Origin: Phoronis australis
Taxonomy: Eukaryota > Phoronida > Phoronidae
NCBI GenBank assembly: GCA_002633005.1
Contig: NMRA01000907.1
Location: 20,255-84,254, forward strand
DNA length: 64,000 bases
Direction of reading: 5' to 3'
The translations under genes and the position numbers were made by a program. Numbering within the stretch: position 1 is the first letter of the stretch; each line of letters begins with the position of its first letter. Positions 1-10,779 of the stretch are shown here, piece after piece. A model generated the notes under the pieces. It had not been told where the DNA came from. It saw only the letters and a list, made by a program, of their open reading frames with translations, and did no database searches.

Positions 1-10
1 CTCCCTCCCT

Positions 11-41
<31 letters not shown>

Positions 42-45
42 CTTG
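1..45. repeat. (CTCC)n/(CT)n microsatellite
   Basis: The window opens in CTCC units that grade into a pure CT run. This is simple-sequence DNA cut by the window edge, so its full length is unknown. Confidence 0.95.
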
Positions 46-1009
46 CTTAGCCTACTTTTTATTATCTGTGCTGAGTTTATGGCGACTTCATGTATGTTCC
101 GCCAAAATGATCGTTTAAAACATGTAAATATAGGTTCACTACATATGAATCTTTTGTTATTATTATGCCGATGACGCGGTTTTTTATAAGCGAATTGTTA
201 AAACTTCTTAAGACTTTATTGGACCAGTTCCACAAGTTAGGAACAATTCATTCTATATGGATTGGCTCTTTGAAATTCATCGGGTTACGCCTTTGTGCAA
301 AATTAAATCTCTCATGAAGCCGAGATTCATTTAGCGCTCTTGGTATCAACTTTCATGTTAACTTAACAGAAATGTTGGAGGATAATTGAGATGATCAAAT
401 TCAAGAAGATAAGTTTACTTTAACAAATTGGTCCAAAAGGTTTCTAACGCCTCTTGACAAAATAAGTACAGTATTATTAAATCATTTACTTTGACAACTT
501 TGCCTTCACCGTCAGACGACACAGTTGAATTGTTAGACAAACATGGTTTTTTTTAGCAAACTATACCAATATGGTTCTGGCTTTTTTGTTGGGAGGGAAC
601 AAATCGGTGCATTTGAAGTAATTTATCATGCCTTTAAATTTTCATTTTTAAAGGATAAATATTACGTTGTAATAGATCCTGGATGAATTTTCAACAAATG
701 GGAAAGGTATTTTTGAAATATGGGATACTTGATTTGCCTTTTGGCTGCTGACGGTACAGTAAGTGTCTGTGGATGAATTTAGTTTAATACAAACATTTCA
801 ATTGACAAGGATTACATTGTTCTTGAGAGTTAGACTTTAATGGCAATTCATATTTAATGAATACTTAAGTGATGATTATGAACTCTCCTCACTGTTTGCA
901 GTATTCCTGAGAGTGAGTTTATAACTACTTTACCTCATAGACGCAAAAGCGAGAGCAATACTTGTAAGTCTGCTAATTGTTCATACAAAAACAAAAATTA
1001 CAAACGGCT
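46..1009. other. AT-rich non-coding DNA
   Basis: I see no open frame with coding character, no splice-flanked exon and no recognisable repeat here. It leads into the dispersed repeat that starts near 1010. Confidence 0.5.
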
Positions 1010-2886
1010 AAATCACAATCAAGGTCAATATTCCAGAGTTGACTGTTTTACGGTCTAATATAAATTTTTGGTCCCTTAACAAATGCATACTAAATCTCAT
1101 ATCCAAAGAGTTATTTAGTTGTGCAAATTAAAAAAGAATCATCAAAATCGGGTAATGTTTGAAACATTCATGCATGTTTTTGTCTATGAATTTGATGCAT
1201 TTTTAGCGTTACGAGTGGCCATTTTAAAAATTAAAAATTTCAACTGTCAACAGTATTAAGTAATCAAATACTTAGATATGACTGGGAATAACTTAAGTCA
1301 CTTTCAAAATAACTTAGATGAAGTTGTGCTTAATCATTGAGAAATGGTAGGGTTCATCATAAAACAAGCGCCCCTTACGAAATTTGTAAATTTTGTGTTT
1401 CTAACCCTCACCTACTGTAAAGAAGGTTAAAAACTGAAGCTCACACTCTGTAATAAGAGGAACTGCAGAATATGTCAGCCTAGACAACACAGCAAACAAT
1501 TCAATATCTAAACAAACAAAAAGTTGGATATTGACTGGGTTCTGCTATATTGAAAATCGGCCAAAAGTCTAACAAAATGTAGTGTACGTATCCCTACGTG
1601 GAATTCAGTGACACAAATTGTCATTACAAATGAAATCATTACCTTTTAAATAACAGCATGATGCTTATTATCATCAAAGAAAAATAAATGGCCATACAAC
1701 ATTACGTTACCATGTGATGTAGAAACTGAGATGTAGTATACGCACCCCCTTTTGCAGTGTACGTACCCCCATGTTCACAAATGCCATGAAATTAAATATC
1801 ACTTGGTATGTGATCAACATTGGTCATAGACTGTTTCATTACTTAAAAGTGTTAGGTTGAATGGTGTTTATTGCAAATAGCTTGTTTTGAGCGAAATATT
1901 AGTATTTGTGTAGTGTATGCACACCTATATTTTAATTTGTGTCTATTTTCAAAGTATGGAAGATATGCACATGAACGCTGTGCTTTTTATTTTTTCGCTT
2001 TGAATTGATTTAGTAAATCATCTAAATCTCAGTAGATTCTCAGTATTTAGTTGCAAGCCTAACATGTCATTGAAATGTAGTGTACGTACCCCTGTGTAGT
2101 GTACGTACCTTCAACATCTGTGCTATGAAGTATTGCCCACAAGTATTTTTACATACTATTGTTCTCATGAACAATAATATTTCCAAAATAAACCCAGAGT
2201 GACAAAAAACAATGAGCATTATCAAATTTGTGGACAATAGAATGCCACAAAGGACTTCGCTAGTACTTAACATCCTAGAAGAAACATCATATGACAACTG
2301 ATATTGCAGAGGCAGGTTCTCTATCTCTCAAGACAACTTGCAATAAACCAACAATTAGAGGCAGCACAAAACTTTGGATCACCCCATACATTTGTAAATT
2401 AATCAAAATGTGACGTTNATCAACTGGTGACTGTATTGAAAACTAGGCAAATAGCACCAATAACATTTATGAAAAAAATTAGTCACTTTGTGTAAGAATC
2501 ATGTTGCAAGATAAGAAGTTCTCATTATACCGTGTTAATGTATGCAATGTATCATCCTCTAGAACAACTTGATCAGCACGGTAATAACTTTTCTTACTTT
2601 AGTATTGTGATACTTCTTCAATTTGATCAAGAGCTACCTTATGAATTCTTCAGTGCAAGGTAGAAGTGGGAAGTGACCACAAGTTGTAGTGTACGTACTC
2701 TTTTATACAACTGTGATGCATAAGGTCATAAAATTTTATTCGGTGGTTTTTGTGCAAAATGTTTTAGATATTACAAACCAAGAATGAGGGTACTTTAAAA
2801 TAACCCAGCTTTTGCAGTTATATGACAACCTTCATTTTTACCACAAGTGGTCACCGAATATACATGTAGACCTTGATTGTGGTTTG
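1010..2886. repeat. Dispersed ~1.9 kb repeat, copy A (GTACGTAC family)
   Basis: This block aligns by eye along its whole length with 28392-30386, with scattered substitutions and small indels, so both are copies of one mobile or amplified element. It is AT-rich and has no meaningful ORF. It carries a recurring word TGTAGTGTACGTACCCC whose palindromic core GTACGTAC lies at about 1584, 1759, (degenerate) 1914, 2082, 2101 and 2691. Compared with copy B it lacks about 95 bases exactly at the single N at 2418. I saw no clear terminal inverted repeats, so the class is unknown; a non-autonomous DNA transposon or Helitron-like element is possible. Confidence 0.8.
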
Positions 2887-5454
2887 CCCGAAGGTAAGTG
2901 TGAAAGTTGTCCAAATGTAGTACCTTTAAGCGAGTGGTGGTGAAACGTCCCGCAGATTAAATTCTACGTTCACTAGTGACACCAATCTCAAATGTCTTCA
3001 AAAAGTCTTACTCACAAAATCCTCGGTACAAAATATTTACTGCAGCACGAGTACATGTAGTCAGCTGAATTGCCTCTTCGGTCGGCACTTGGTCGTCCAA
3101 CTAGACAACGGATTCGGATTATACAGTAAGTATCCTCACAGTCAGCTAGTACCATTTTATGACTTAGCGGTTAAACTCTGTTGTTCTTTCTCCAGTTGCC
3201 ACTCTTGTCTTGAACAAGCAGTTTGTCAACTTTCCCTTGACTATTTAACACTGAATGAACTTATATTCCAGTCATTCTAGGGCTCCAGAGGGCCCAACCT
3301 AGAAAAAAATTGCAACAGAAGTTTTTTTGCATCTTCAAACATCCCTTAGTGCCAGAAAAAAGTCTACCGAAAGTTGACTTAAGCCCATATTATAATATTT
3401 TAGTTATTTAGTGATTGGTTAATAAAAACCACATGAGCATATCTAATCATATCATTGGCTGTTACAGTTTGTTAGAATCTCTAGAGTACTTTGGCCCCAG
3501 AACTCAAAGTTGTAAACACCATTTAGAAATAGATTTTGACGTTAAAATACATGTCAACAAGTCTGACCCCATGATTTAAATGTACACATGCACAAATTTT
3601 GGGCTACTTAAAATGGATCTATTCTTACTAATTACTTAATCAACATTTATTTTGACAAACACTGAAAAATCTGATCAATGTTTATTCACGATGTAAATCA
3701 AAAATCCAACAAAATGCACTGAAGAAAACTCACAATGTCAATTTTGTGAAGTTCAACAGACTGGTCTTTAGATACATTTTTCAGGTAAATAGTGGAAAAC
3801 AAATTAAATAAATAATCCATTTTCCATATTTTCAAATGTTTGGATTAAGTGTGCAGGAGCAAGGGAAACACATGGGAAAATAGGGCATAGATGTCGGTGG
3901 ATAATCGTATCTATTTGTTCACGTTGTTTTTCTTTCTTATAATAAATATAATGTTAAGCATTGATTGGTAAGTGGCTGCTGGGCCCTGATGGGCATCCAA
4001 GGTAGGATACCAGTGCGACCTCTATTGTTATATCTAACAAGGACACAACAAAGGAAAACTACTAGCTTCCCATAGGTGATGACCCCATTACACCCATGGC
4101 ATGGATCTTGGAAGTCAAACAATTGCTTGCGAAATCCACAAAACAACATTTGGCATGGGAAACCATAAAAAAATATATTTAGAACAGCACAAACTAGCTT
4201 TTGTATATGTTAAATTGAAGGTTGCCGTTAGTCAAACTCCATTTTTCTTATTCAACTGTGCCTACTGGGGAAATATAATTTTCTTGTAGTATCCAATCTC
4301 AAACAAATTACATTCTTTTGCTTTTGATATGTAGAAAATATACAAAATGTCATTTCTTTTAGAGTAACATGCCAAATATCATCAAATGTGGGCTTTTTGA
4401 CTAGAGACATGTTTTAAAAAAAATTCCAAACAAAACCATATCTAAACTAATTAAAAGTGATTATTTCTTTTTTTCTTTTAGGATGCAAATTAGTTTTAAA
4501 TTTAGGTATAAGTTTCTGCCAAATAGAGGTGAAATTTCTCTACAGATTGAAGTTCTCCAGCCCTGGCAGTTGTTATGTTGACCACAACAATTTATTGTCA
4601 ACTAACAATCTGCCATATACAGTGCGTGAGGAGTTAGAATGTGACATGCACTTAAAACCTATTATCAGTTTGTAGGTCAGCACATTCACATGACAATAAA
4701 ACCCAGTGGACTCCTTCTTTTAGGCTGAAAGTTAAGTCAATGTGATTCTTAGAACTGATAAATTGGTTATCTTTGGCTAGTTTTTGATCACCTCCAGGTT
4801 TAAAATATATTGGGAAGTTCTTTACCTTATTCTAAAACTTTGAAATAACTTGTGGATAAGAGTTCGCTATGATCATACTGAAAGATCGGATACATGTACA
4901 TGTATATCCAACAACAAAAAGTTATCGAAAACAGCATGAATTGAATATCCAACATTACTGACACTCTCACCAGTCGAGATTGGAAAACTCCATCTTTTTA
5001 CATGCGACGGTGCTCCAGTGGGCAGACTAGTAATTGGGGGCTATATACCGGCTGTCTAGGCAACGCGTAGCCCTTCGGTTGGCCCGTTAGGGTCTTTTAG
5101 TACGAATTTCGTCCCGTGGATTATAAACAGGCGGTAGGACAAATCCGGCCTTCGATTTGGAGTTTTTACCTCGTCAAAATACATTTCACACTTAAAACTA
5201 TCACTTAAAAAGCACTTACTTTCTTCAGTGGTCCTTTCTATTTTTACACATATCTTTGAGGAAACTTAATTACGAGATTTGAGGTGACTTTGTCGAAGAA
5301 TTCCAACTCCACATTTTTGCCACAGTCAATTTTTCACCACGCACGCGATAACCACAAAGTATATTATAGACATCTATTAAGATGTCAATAATTACTTTGA
5401 TTTCAACTGACTCACTGACATGAGTTAGGCAAAGGTTACAGCGAGAATGAGCCA
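2887..5454. other. AT-rich non-coding DNA
   Basis: Short open frames at 3089-3280, 3937-4149 and 4457-4675 have no recognisable domain, splice context or biased composition, and look like chance. The part from 5000 to 5170 is more GC-rich but I recognise nothing in it. A TACATGTACATGTA word lies near 4892. Confidence 0.45.
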
Positions 5455-5520
5455 AGTGCGTGATGCTGACACGTGACGCTGGCGCGTGACGCCGGCACGT
5501 GACGCTGGCGCGTGACACTT
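5455..5520. repeat. Short ~12 bp GC-rich tandem repeat (CGTGACGCTGGC)n
   Basis: About five diverged 12-base units of the form CGTGACGCTGGC occur here, creating CACGTGAC or CGCGTGAC words in series. CACGTG is the classical E-box core, so it could act as a bHLH site cluster, but no gene start is visible nearby. It may be only a small minisatellite. Confidence 0.75.
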
Positions 5521-6310
5521 GCAAAAAAAGCGTATCGTGAGAAGGTATTTGTGCCCCTTGGACTTTTTATTCGTCTTCGTTTTCTCTGTTCCTCGATCGC
5601 AAATGACGTCACTCACTACTACATGTAAGAAAACATAAAGGTTGGACACTCGAAATATGTTTCCTAAAAATTTTCTACTCAAATGTACATGGAACTCCAC
5701 GAAACTAGCATCGAACAACTCTTAGAATACCTTCTTTCATTTGATGTCTTCAAATTGCCTTCGAGTGGTGATTTGGCGACAAAAATGCCAAAAGATTGCA
5801 AAAAAATCACAAATTCAAACAATTTATTCCGTGATGTCATGGCAGACGGTCTTCGCACATCCGGTTTTTTAACGGACGCTCCCGAGCTAAATCCGAAAGT
5901 TTATTTTTGCGCTCCGTCAATCCCTCGACTACTTGGTTATGAGAAGCAGAGAGCACTTTAAAAATATCATTGCCAAATAAATGTAACTACTCAGATATTA
6001 GTGTCAAATATAAATTATCCTGATACTGTATTGATATGCGAAGTTTTTTGTGTACTGTGATCTCTTATGAAGGTTTTACTTTTGGCCAAAACCATTGAGT
6101 TAACTCGTCGGCCACGCGCATTTTAATACTTGCACGGACTGCGTTTCCTGGCCGAGTGTGTGTTGTGCTTCAATCAAAAAAGTGCGTGATGTCAAGATGA
6201 GAAACAAGATATGCCAGTTTATACCACAATATTAGCGTCAAATGGCAGATACAACCGTGTAATAGCCCATAAAGTTATCTCACTAGTGAGATAACGATTT
6301 GGCGGGAAAC

Positions 6311-6384
6311 CGAGAACAGAGTCGAACCCGGGACCCTGAAATTGCTGGTCGCCGATTTTACCACTACACCATGCAGCGGCTGAC
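6311..6384 (-). repeat. tRNA-like module (SINE head or tRNA relic)
   Basis: Read on the minus strand, this has an A-box-like stretch TGGTGTAGTGGTAAAATC (about 6370-6354) and a B-box-like GGGTTCGACTC (about 6331-6319) at tRNA spacing. That is the RNA polymerase III promoter layout of tRNA-derived SINEs. The arms do not make a clean acceptor stem, so I do not call a functional tRNA. It sits inside the foldback element and is missing from the other copy. Confidence 0.6.
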
Positions 6385-6921
6385 GTCATCATGAGTGAAA
6401 ATAAAATACTTAAATGAGCACGCGCAATAATAGCACGTTCAACAAACGGCATTGCACTGTACTTATACGTTACGAAAAATAAGACACATAATTTCCACAA
6501 AAATGATATATTAATTCAGTGAAAATTTTCTCTTGTGTCCTCTTACTTATAAATCACCGATCAATAGTTTGAATGCGGGTATCGTGTCGTCAGGATGTTT
6601 GACTTGAGAATTATATTCAGTTACCAGTGGTAACCTACTTTAGCAGACGATAATTTCCCGGTTGAAGCTTAGCGTGAAAAAACGTGTTTTAAGCTAAAAT
6701 AGTTGGTAAACCTTAATTTATAAATTCAATTTATTTCTATTATATTTAAGTTTTCAATTGGTTTTGAGTAAAAGCATTATTTGACAAAAATAGCCCGGTT
6801 TTCTTAAAAGGTCACGACCTCCGACCCGGGCCTCTGACATAGAAAGTAGTTACAAAGCCGAGGCGAGTCAAGAAAGGTAGATCGATTCATTGTAATGTTT
6901 CTCGCTCAGTATGTGATATAA

Positions 6922-7085
6922 ATAGATTATTACATGTTCTCAGTCGTTATCCCCCTTATCTAGAGCCCTCGTGGATTTTGGAGAATTATCACCCTCGGGG
7001 CTAACGCACCTCGGGCGATAATTCTCGAAAATCCACTCGGGCTCTAGATAACGGGGGATAACGACTTCGCCATGTAATAATCTAT
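6922..7085. repeat. Long inverted repeat (foldback) of ~75-bp arms
   Basis: The left arm begins ATAGATTATTACATG and the right arm ends CATGTAATAATCTAT. The arms match through the CGTTATCCCCC, CTAGAGCCC and AATTATC segments down to a loop of roughly 10-15 bases. Arm identity is high with a few mismatches. As RNA it would form a long hairpin. The same foldback recurs at 57326-57489. Confidence 0.85.
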
Positions 7086-7086
7086 A

Positions 7087-9204
7087 TTTATGCAATAAAA
7101 TTCTAAGTTAAGGGCTAAAATGAGCCGTCAGTGGAATAAAGTTACAAATTGTCATTAAATTACTAACTTTAACATTCTCAGTTAGTTGAGTCTAGGAACC
7201 TGGTTCCTAGGTTGAGTTCTGGATTAGAATTATTGAATTTGAAATATAGGTTGCTTGCTCAAACTCGAAGTTTCACCTACATGTACGACAGGCGTACAAA
7301 TTGAAGCACAACTGAAATCCGCCATGTTTAATATTTGAGGTCCTTGAATTCCGAGTTTTGAGATTGTTTTGGAAATTCCATCGCCAATTCACCACTCGCG
7401 AAGGCAGTTAATAGGATCCAGGAAAGATAGAGCTTCGAAGGTTGATGCAATACCAAACTGAGGGAGGTGCACGCAGATTTTATTTGGATTTTGGACAGTT
7501 GAAGTTGGGAGCCTCGGCTTGGCAACGTTTTAGTGTCCAACCTTTATGTTTCTTATATATATGGTTATGATTGATCTGGAAATCCGAGCGTCTGTGGTCA
7601 CATGAGTGATTTCATATAACTTCCTCAAAATGGCCTCCCAAGAGAAAGTCGAGTAAACCGCTACAGATTTTCACCGATTTCTTCAAATTATGTTGACTGA
7701 ATCTTCTCCAGACTTATGGTATGTGTTAATTATAACTCCTTGTGCATATATGCGTGTTTCATATCATTTTATTTCCTGTATTTTTAAATTCGTAAGTTTT
7801 TGTGGGGATGTACTACCGCCCCTGTATGCCTGTGGCATCCAGGGCGATGTAATTGCCTACCGACTGCGTAGCATTGAATACAAATTAATTATGACACTGG
7901 AATCATGAGCTTCAAGTTGAAACTAAAATTAGTCAATAAGACTTCCCCAAGTTTTTTTTGCAGAACAGCCCGGCTGTTGCCAAACAAGACATACAGTTGA
8001 GTGAAGTACGTCTCTTGTGAAGCTTTGAGTTAGGAGTTATGAAACCAGAAATCAACCCTGCAAGATAAGCGTAACGAGGCCATGTTTTTGTTTTAGTTGA
8101 ACTTGGAATCTTGCTGAATTTCAAAACTTGTTACCTCATCCTCGGACAATGTACGTTCACAAGGTACATGTACATGCAAAGTTTCCTTGATCTACAGCGG
8201 ATGTGTACAACTGACGAATTTTTACACAGTACTGTAGGCATGCACTGATTTTCAATAAATAGGTCCATGAGAGGAAAATGTTTTCCATTTTTGTGCCACT
8301 ATGATGCCAAAGGGAAATAAGGGGTTGGACTTAACTTAGAATATTGGTTTATTACCCTCATAATGGAGGGGTTGAGCAATATAGTATAGGCATAGGAACC
8401 ATTTGATGGTTGAAAGACGGGGAGTCAATCTATTCACTGTCCATACTTAATAATGAATCATTATTTAATCGACATTCATTGACACCCGCAATATTGGGGG
8501 TGGAAACCTGTCACTTCCCCTCATTATTTTGGCTGATGGAGCGGTCCGAGCATTAGGGAAAGAAATATTATGAAACCAAAGAAAACATTGGTTCACCATG
8601 CAAGTATGAAATTGGCACAATAAACAAAATGAATAAATCCCAGTGTTCTTTCCATTAAGAACAAAATGCGTTAAAGGAAAGGGGAATGCACAAATTTGTT
8701 TCAGGCCATGGGGTGCATCACTGGACAACAAACATTTGTCTTTCAAACAAGATACTTGTACAACGATGAGACAACTTTCAACAAGCTGATCGGTGAGTTG
8801 CCTTGTGTGGAATTTTATCATTACAGGCAGGGCTGTGGCTGGAAAAGCACATGTAGCCCTTAAATAGCTAAAACTTGAAGTTGGTAGAATTCACAAACTT
8901 GCGTTTGAGGTTGTTATTTAGGCTCGTGGTCCATTGTGTGGTGACGAAAAGTCTTATGTGACTTGAAAACATTGGCTATGATTTACGTGCCGATTCATGT
9001 TCTGTCACGTGATTGGAGGGGCCCAGCCCGAAGGCGACTGAAGAACAAAGATGTTTGTATTGATAGGGAGCCTCACCTAAAGCCAGTCAAAAAGCGGTCC
9101 AATCTTGCAATTTTACGTGACTCCACAAGAAGATGGATGAGCGTTGGGACCTTCCTGTAATAGTCAGGAGCCGTCACCAAAGGTAGACAAAAAGTGGCGA
9201 CCCT
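7087..9204. other. Non-coding DNA, nothing recognised
   Basis: Several 60-118 residue open frames (for example 8465-8821 minus) lack domains or splice context. A short self-complementary word TAGGAACCTGGTTCCTA lies near 7193. Two related ~35-base segments (about 9067-9100 and 9168-9204) resemble each other, suggesting a small local duplication. Confidence 0.45.
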
Positions 9205-9408
9205 ATACTAATGTTAATGTAAGGCACGTCGCACTTCGGCGACCTATAAACTCCGTTTCCCCCTTCAAGTAGGCTGCCTATATTAAAATTAACGGCCTCG
9301 CTCTTCGGGTGGGGTCACTCATATTCATATAAGAAGTCTCGCCGGTTTTGGGCCCCCTTTTTGCGAGGCCTTCTATAACATTATAGGAGGCCTTGCTCTT
9401 GGGGCCCG
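9205..9408. repeat. GC-skewed local repeats ending in a hairpin
   Basis: Diverged units built around GGCCTCGCTCTTCGGG-like words recur about every 75-90 bases. The block ends in an imperfect hairpin: GCGAGGCCTTCTATAA (9363-9378) pairs with TTATAGGAGGCCTTGC (9381-9396) with two mismatches, flanked by GGGCCC on both sides. Composition differs sharply from the AT-rich surroundings. Function unknown. Confidence 0.5.
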
Positions 9409-10375
9409 AAATTCAATTTTTTGCCTACGTCAGTTTAATAAGAATAAGTCGTTTTAAATAATAAGCTGTTAAAAGTCTTTACTTGAATTTTCATTTTTAT
9501 GTAAAATACATTCATTTGAGGAATCAAAAATAGTGATCTGTATTCACTTGTTCTTAGCCACGGTTGGCAGATTGCATACTGAGATGAGCTTTCTGGGGTG
9601 TATTTGATACACGTACGTAATGTCAGGCACGGGGCTTCAAGAAGTTTTTGACACGTGCATGCATGAAACAGTGTGATCTATGTGCTAAATGGAAAAAAGT
9701 GTGCATAGAGCAGTAACGGGGTATATGTTGGTAGACTCATCAGTAAAAGCCTATATAAAAGTCACAGCATCCAATATCAAACTTTCCAATATTGACAGAT
9801 CAAGTAACGCCAATCCAGAACCAAAAAAAGAAGTTCTGGTTCTTCTGAAATTGCAGGAGTCCTGAATATCACCAACACAGAACACACAGATCCCGTGCCA
9901 AGAGGTGGAGCAATTCAGTGCTTGTACACAAATGTTGGCTGATCAGAGTATGGAGAGGGAATCTTCAGACATCCCAACTGATCACATAACTAGATGTACA
10001 TGTATACGCTGGGGTATGCAATGCACAGACAGTGTCTTCCGATTCTGAACCTTGGATTACAGTGGAATACCCTCATGAGAGTCCACTTCTGGCTTCCGAC
10101 TCACTGCCCCTGTTATATTTAAACACGAATGAATCAGAGTATAGATCTTCAGAATGTGCAGTGATAGAGACTAGTACGTCAGAACAATCGATGGCCATAT
10201 ACTCGATGATGACTTGAAAGCTGGTCTGAAGCTGTATGATGACCTTATTGCTGGCATGACGTGCGGGGATGTATGCGCGTCGGAGTGTCTTGTAGGTATG
10301 CATAAAAAGTCGAAACACATAAATAAAACTTGTTCTTGCAAAATCGAATCATCAGTCTTCGGCTGCAGTATTTGA

Positions 10376-10779
10376 GGATGACTGACATCCTTCGACTTTT
10401 AAAAGCAGAAATAACAAAAACAGTTTCTTAAATGCTACCTTACTTTGCAGCTGCTGGTCACAACTCTTATGCAAAATCCTCATACATATACTTGCAGCAG
10501 ACGCAGCAACTCGAAGACACCCGTCCAGACGTCTACGACCAACACGCCATAAGACAAAGTGACAGATTCTGGTCAGGCTTGTCATATGATCTTGAAATTG
10601 AACAAAAGCTCATGAAAAGTATTGAAGTAACAGGAGGTTTAACTAGAGGTTGCGAAATGGGAGATACACAGAGTGCAACGTGGCTGCTTTCCTTGCCGGC
10701 ATTCTCAAGTATACATGTAAATGTTGCCATGCAGACTGTGACTATGCAGTGTGTATATTATACAGATGTTTGTGGGTGA
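10376..10779 (+). pseudogene. Remnant of a multi-copy invertebrate ORF
   Basis: The open frame from 10432 encodes phrases I recognise from a widespread, highly multi-copy uncharacterised protein of marine invertebrates: an ML-PYFAAAGHN-type start, then SDRFWSGLSYDLEIEQ, then TGGLTRG, then a WLLSLPA-type segment. Related sequence appears to continue just upstream in the same frame (DILRLLKAEITK-like), but a TAA directly before the ATG breaks it. The N-terminal and C-terminal parts of the usual longer protein are absent. I read it as a decayed copy of a transposon-associated or gene-amplified family. I cannot name the family or its biochemical role. Confidence 0.4.

Larger units (their letters stand above)
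6219..7086. repeat. Foldback-ended dispersed element, copy A
   Basis: This is the same sequence, in the same orientation, as 56702-57490. One end carries a perfect 22-bp palindrome (6274-6295, GTTATCTCACTAGTGAGATA + AC). The other end is a ~165-bp foldback (6922-7085). Copy A contains an extra ~80 bases with a tRNA-like module (6311-6384) that copy B lacks. The element has no coding capacity, so it is probably a non-autonomous element of MITE or foldback type. Confidence 0.8.

Noticed and set aside
5683-5961. 92-codon plus-strand frame starting MYMELHETSIEQ
   Set aside because: Protein-like at first sight but no domain, no splice sites and an antisense frame overlaps its start; left out for lack of support.
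6311-6384. Functional tRNA gene
   Set aside because: A- and B-box words are present but acceptor and anticodon arms do not pair well; better read as a SINE-type relic.
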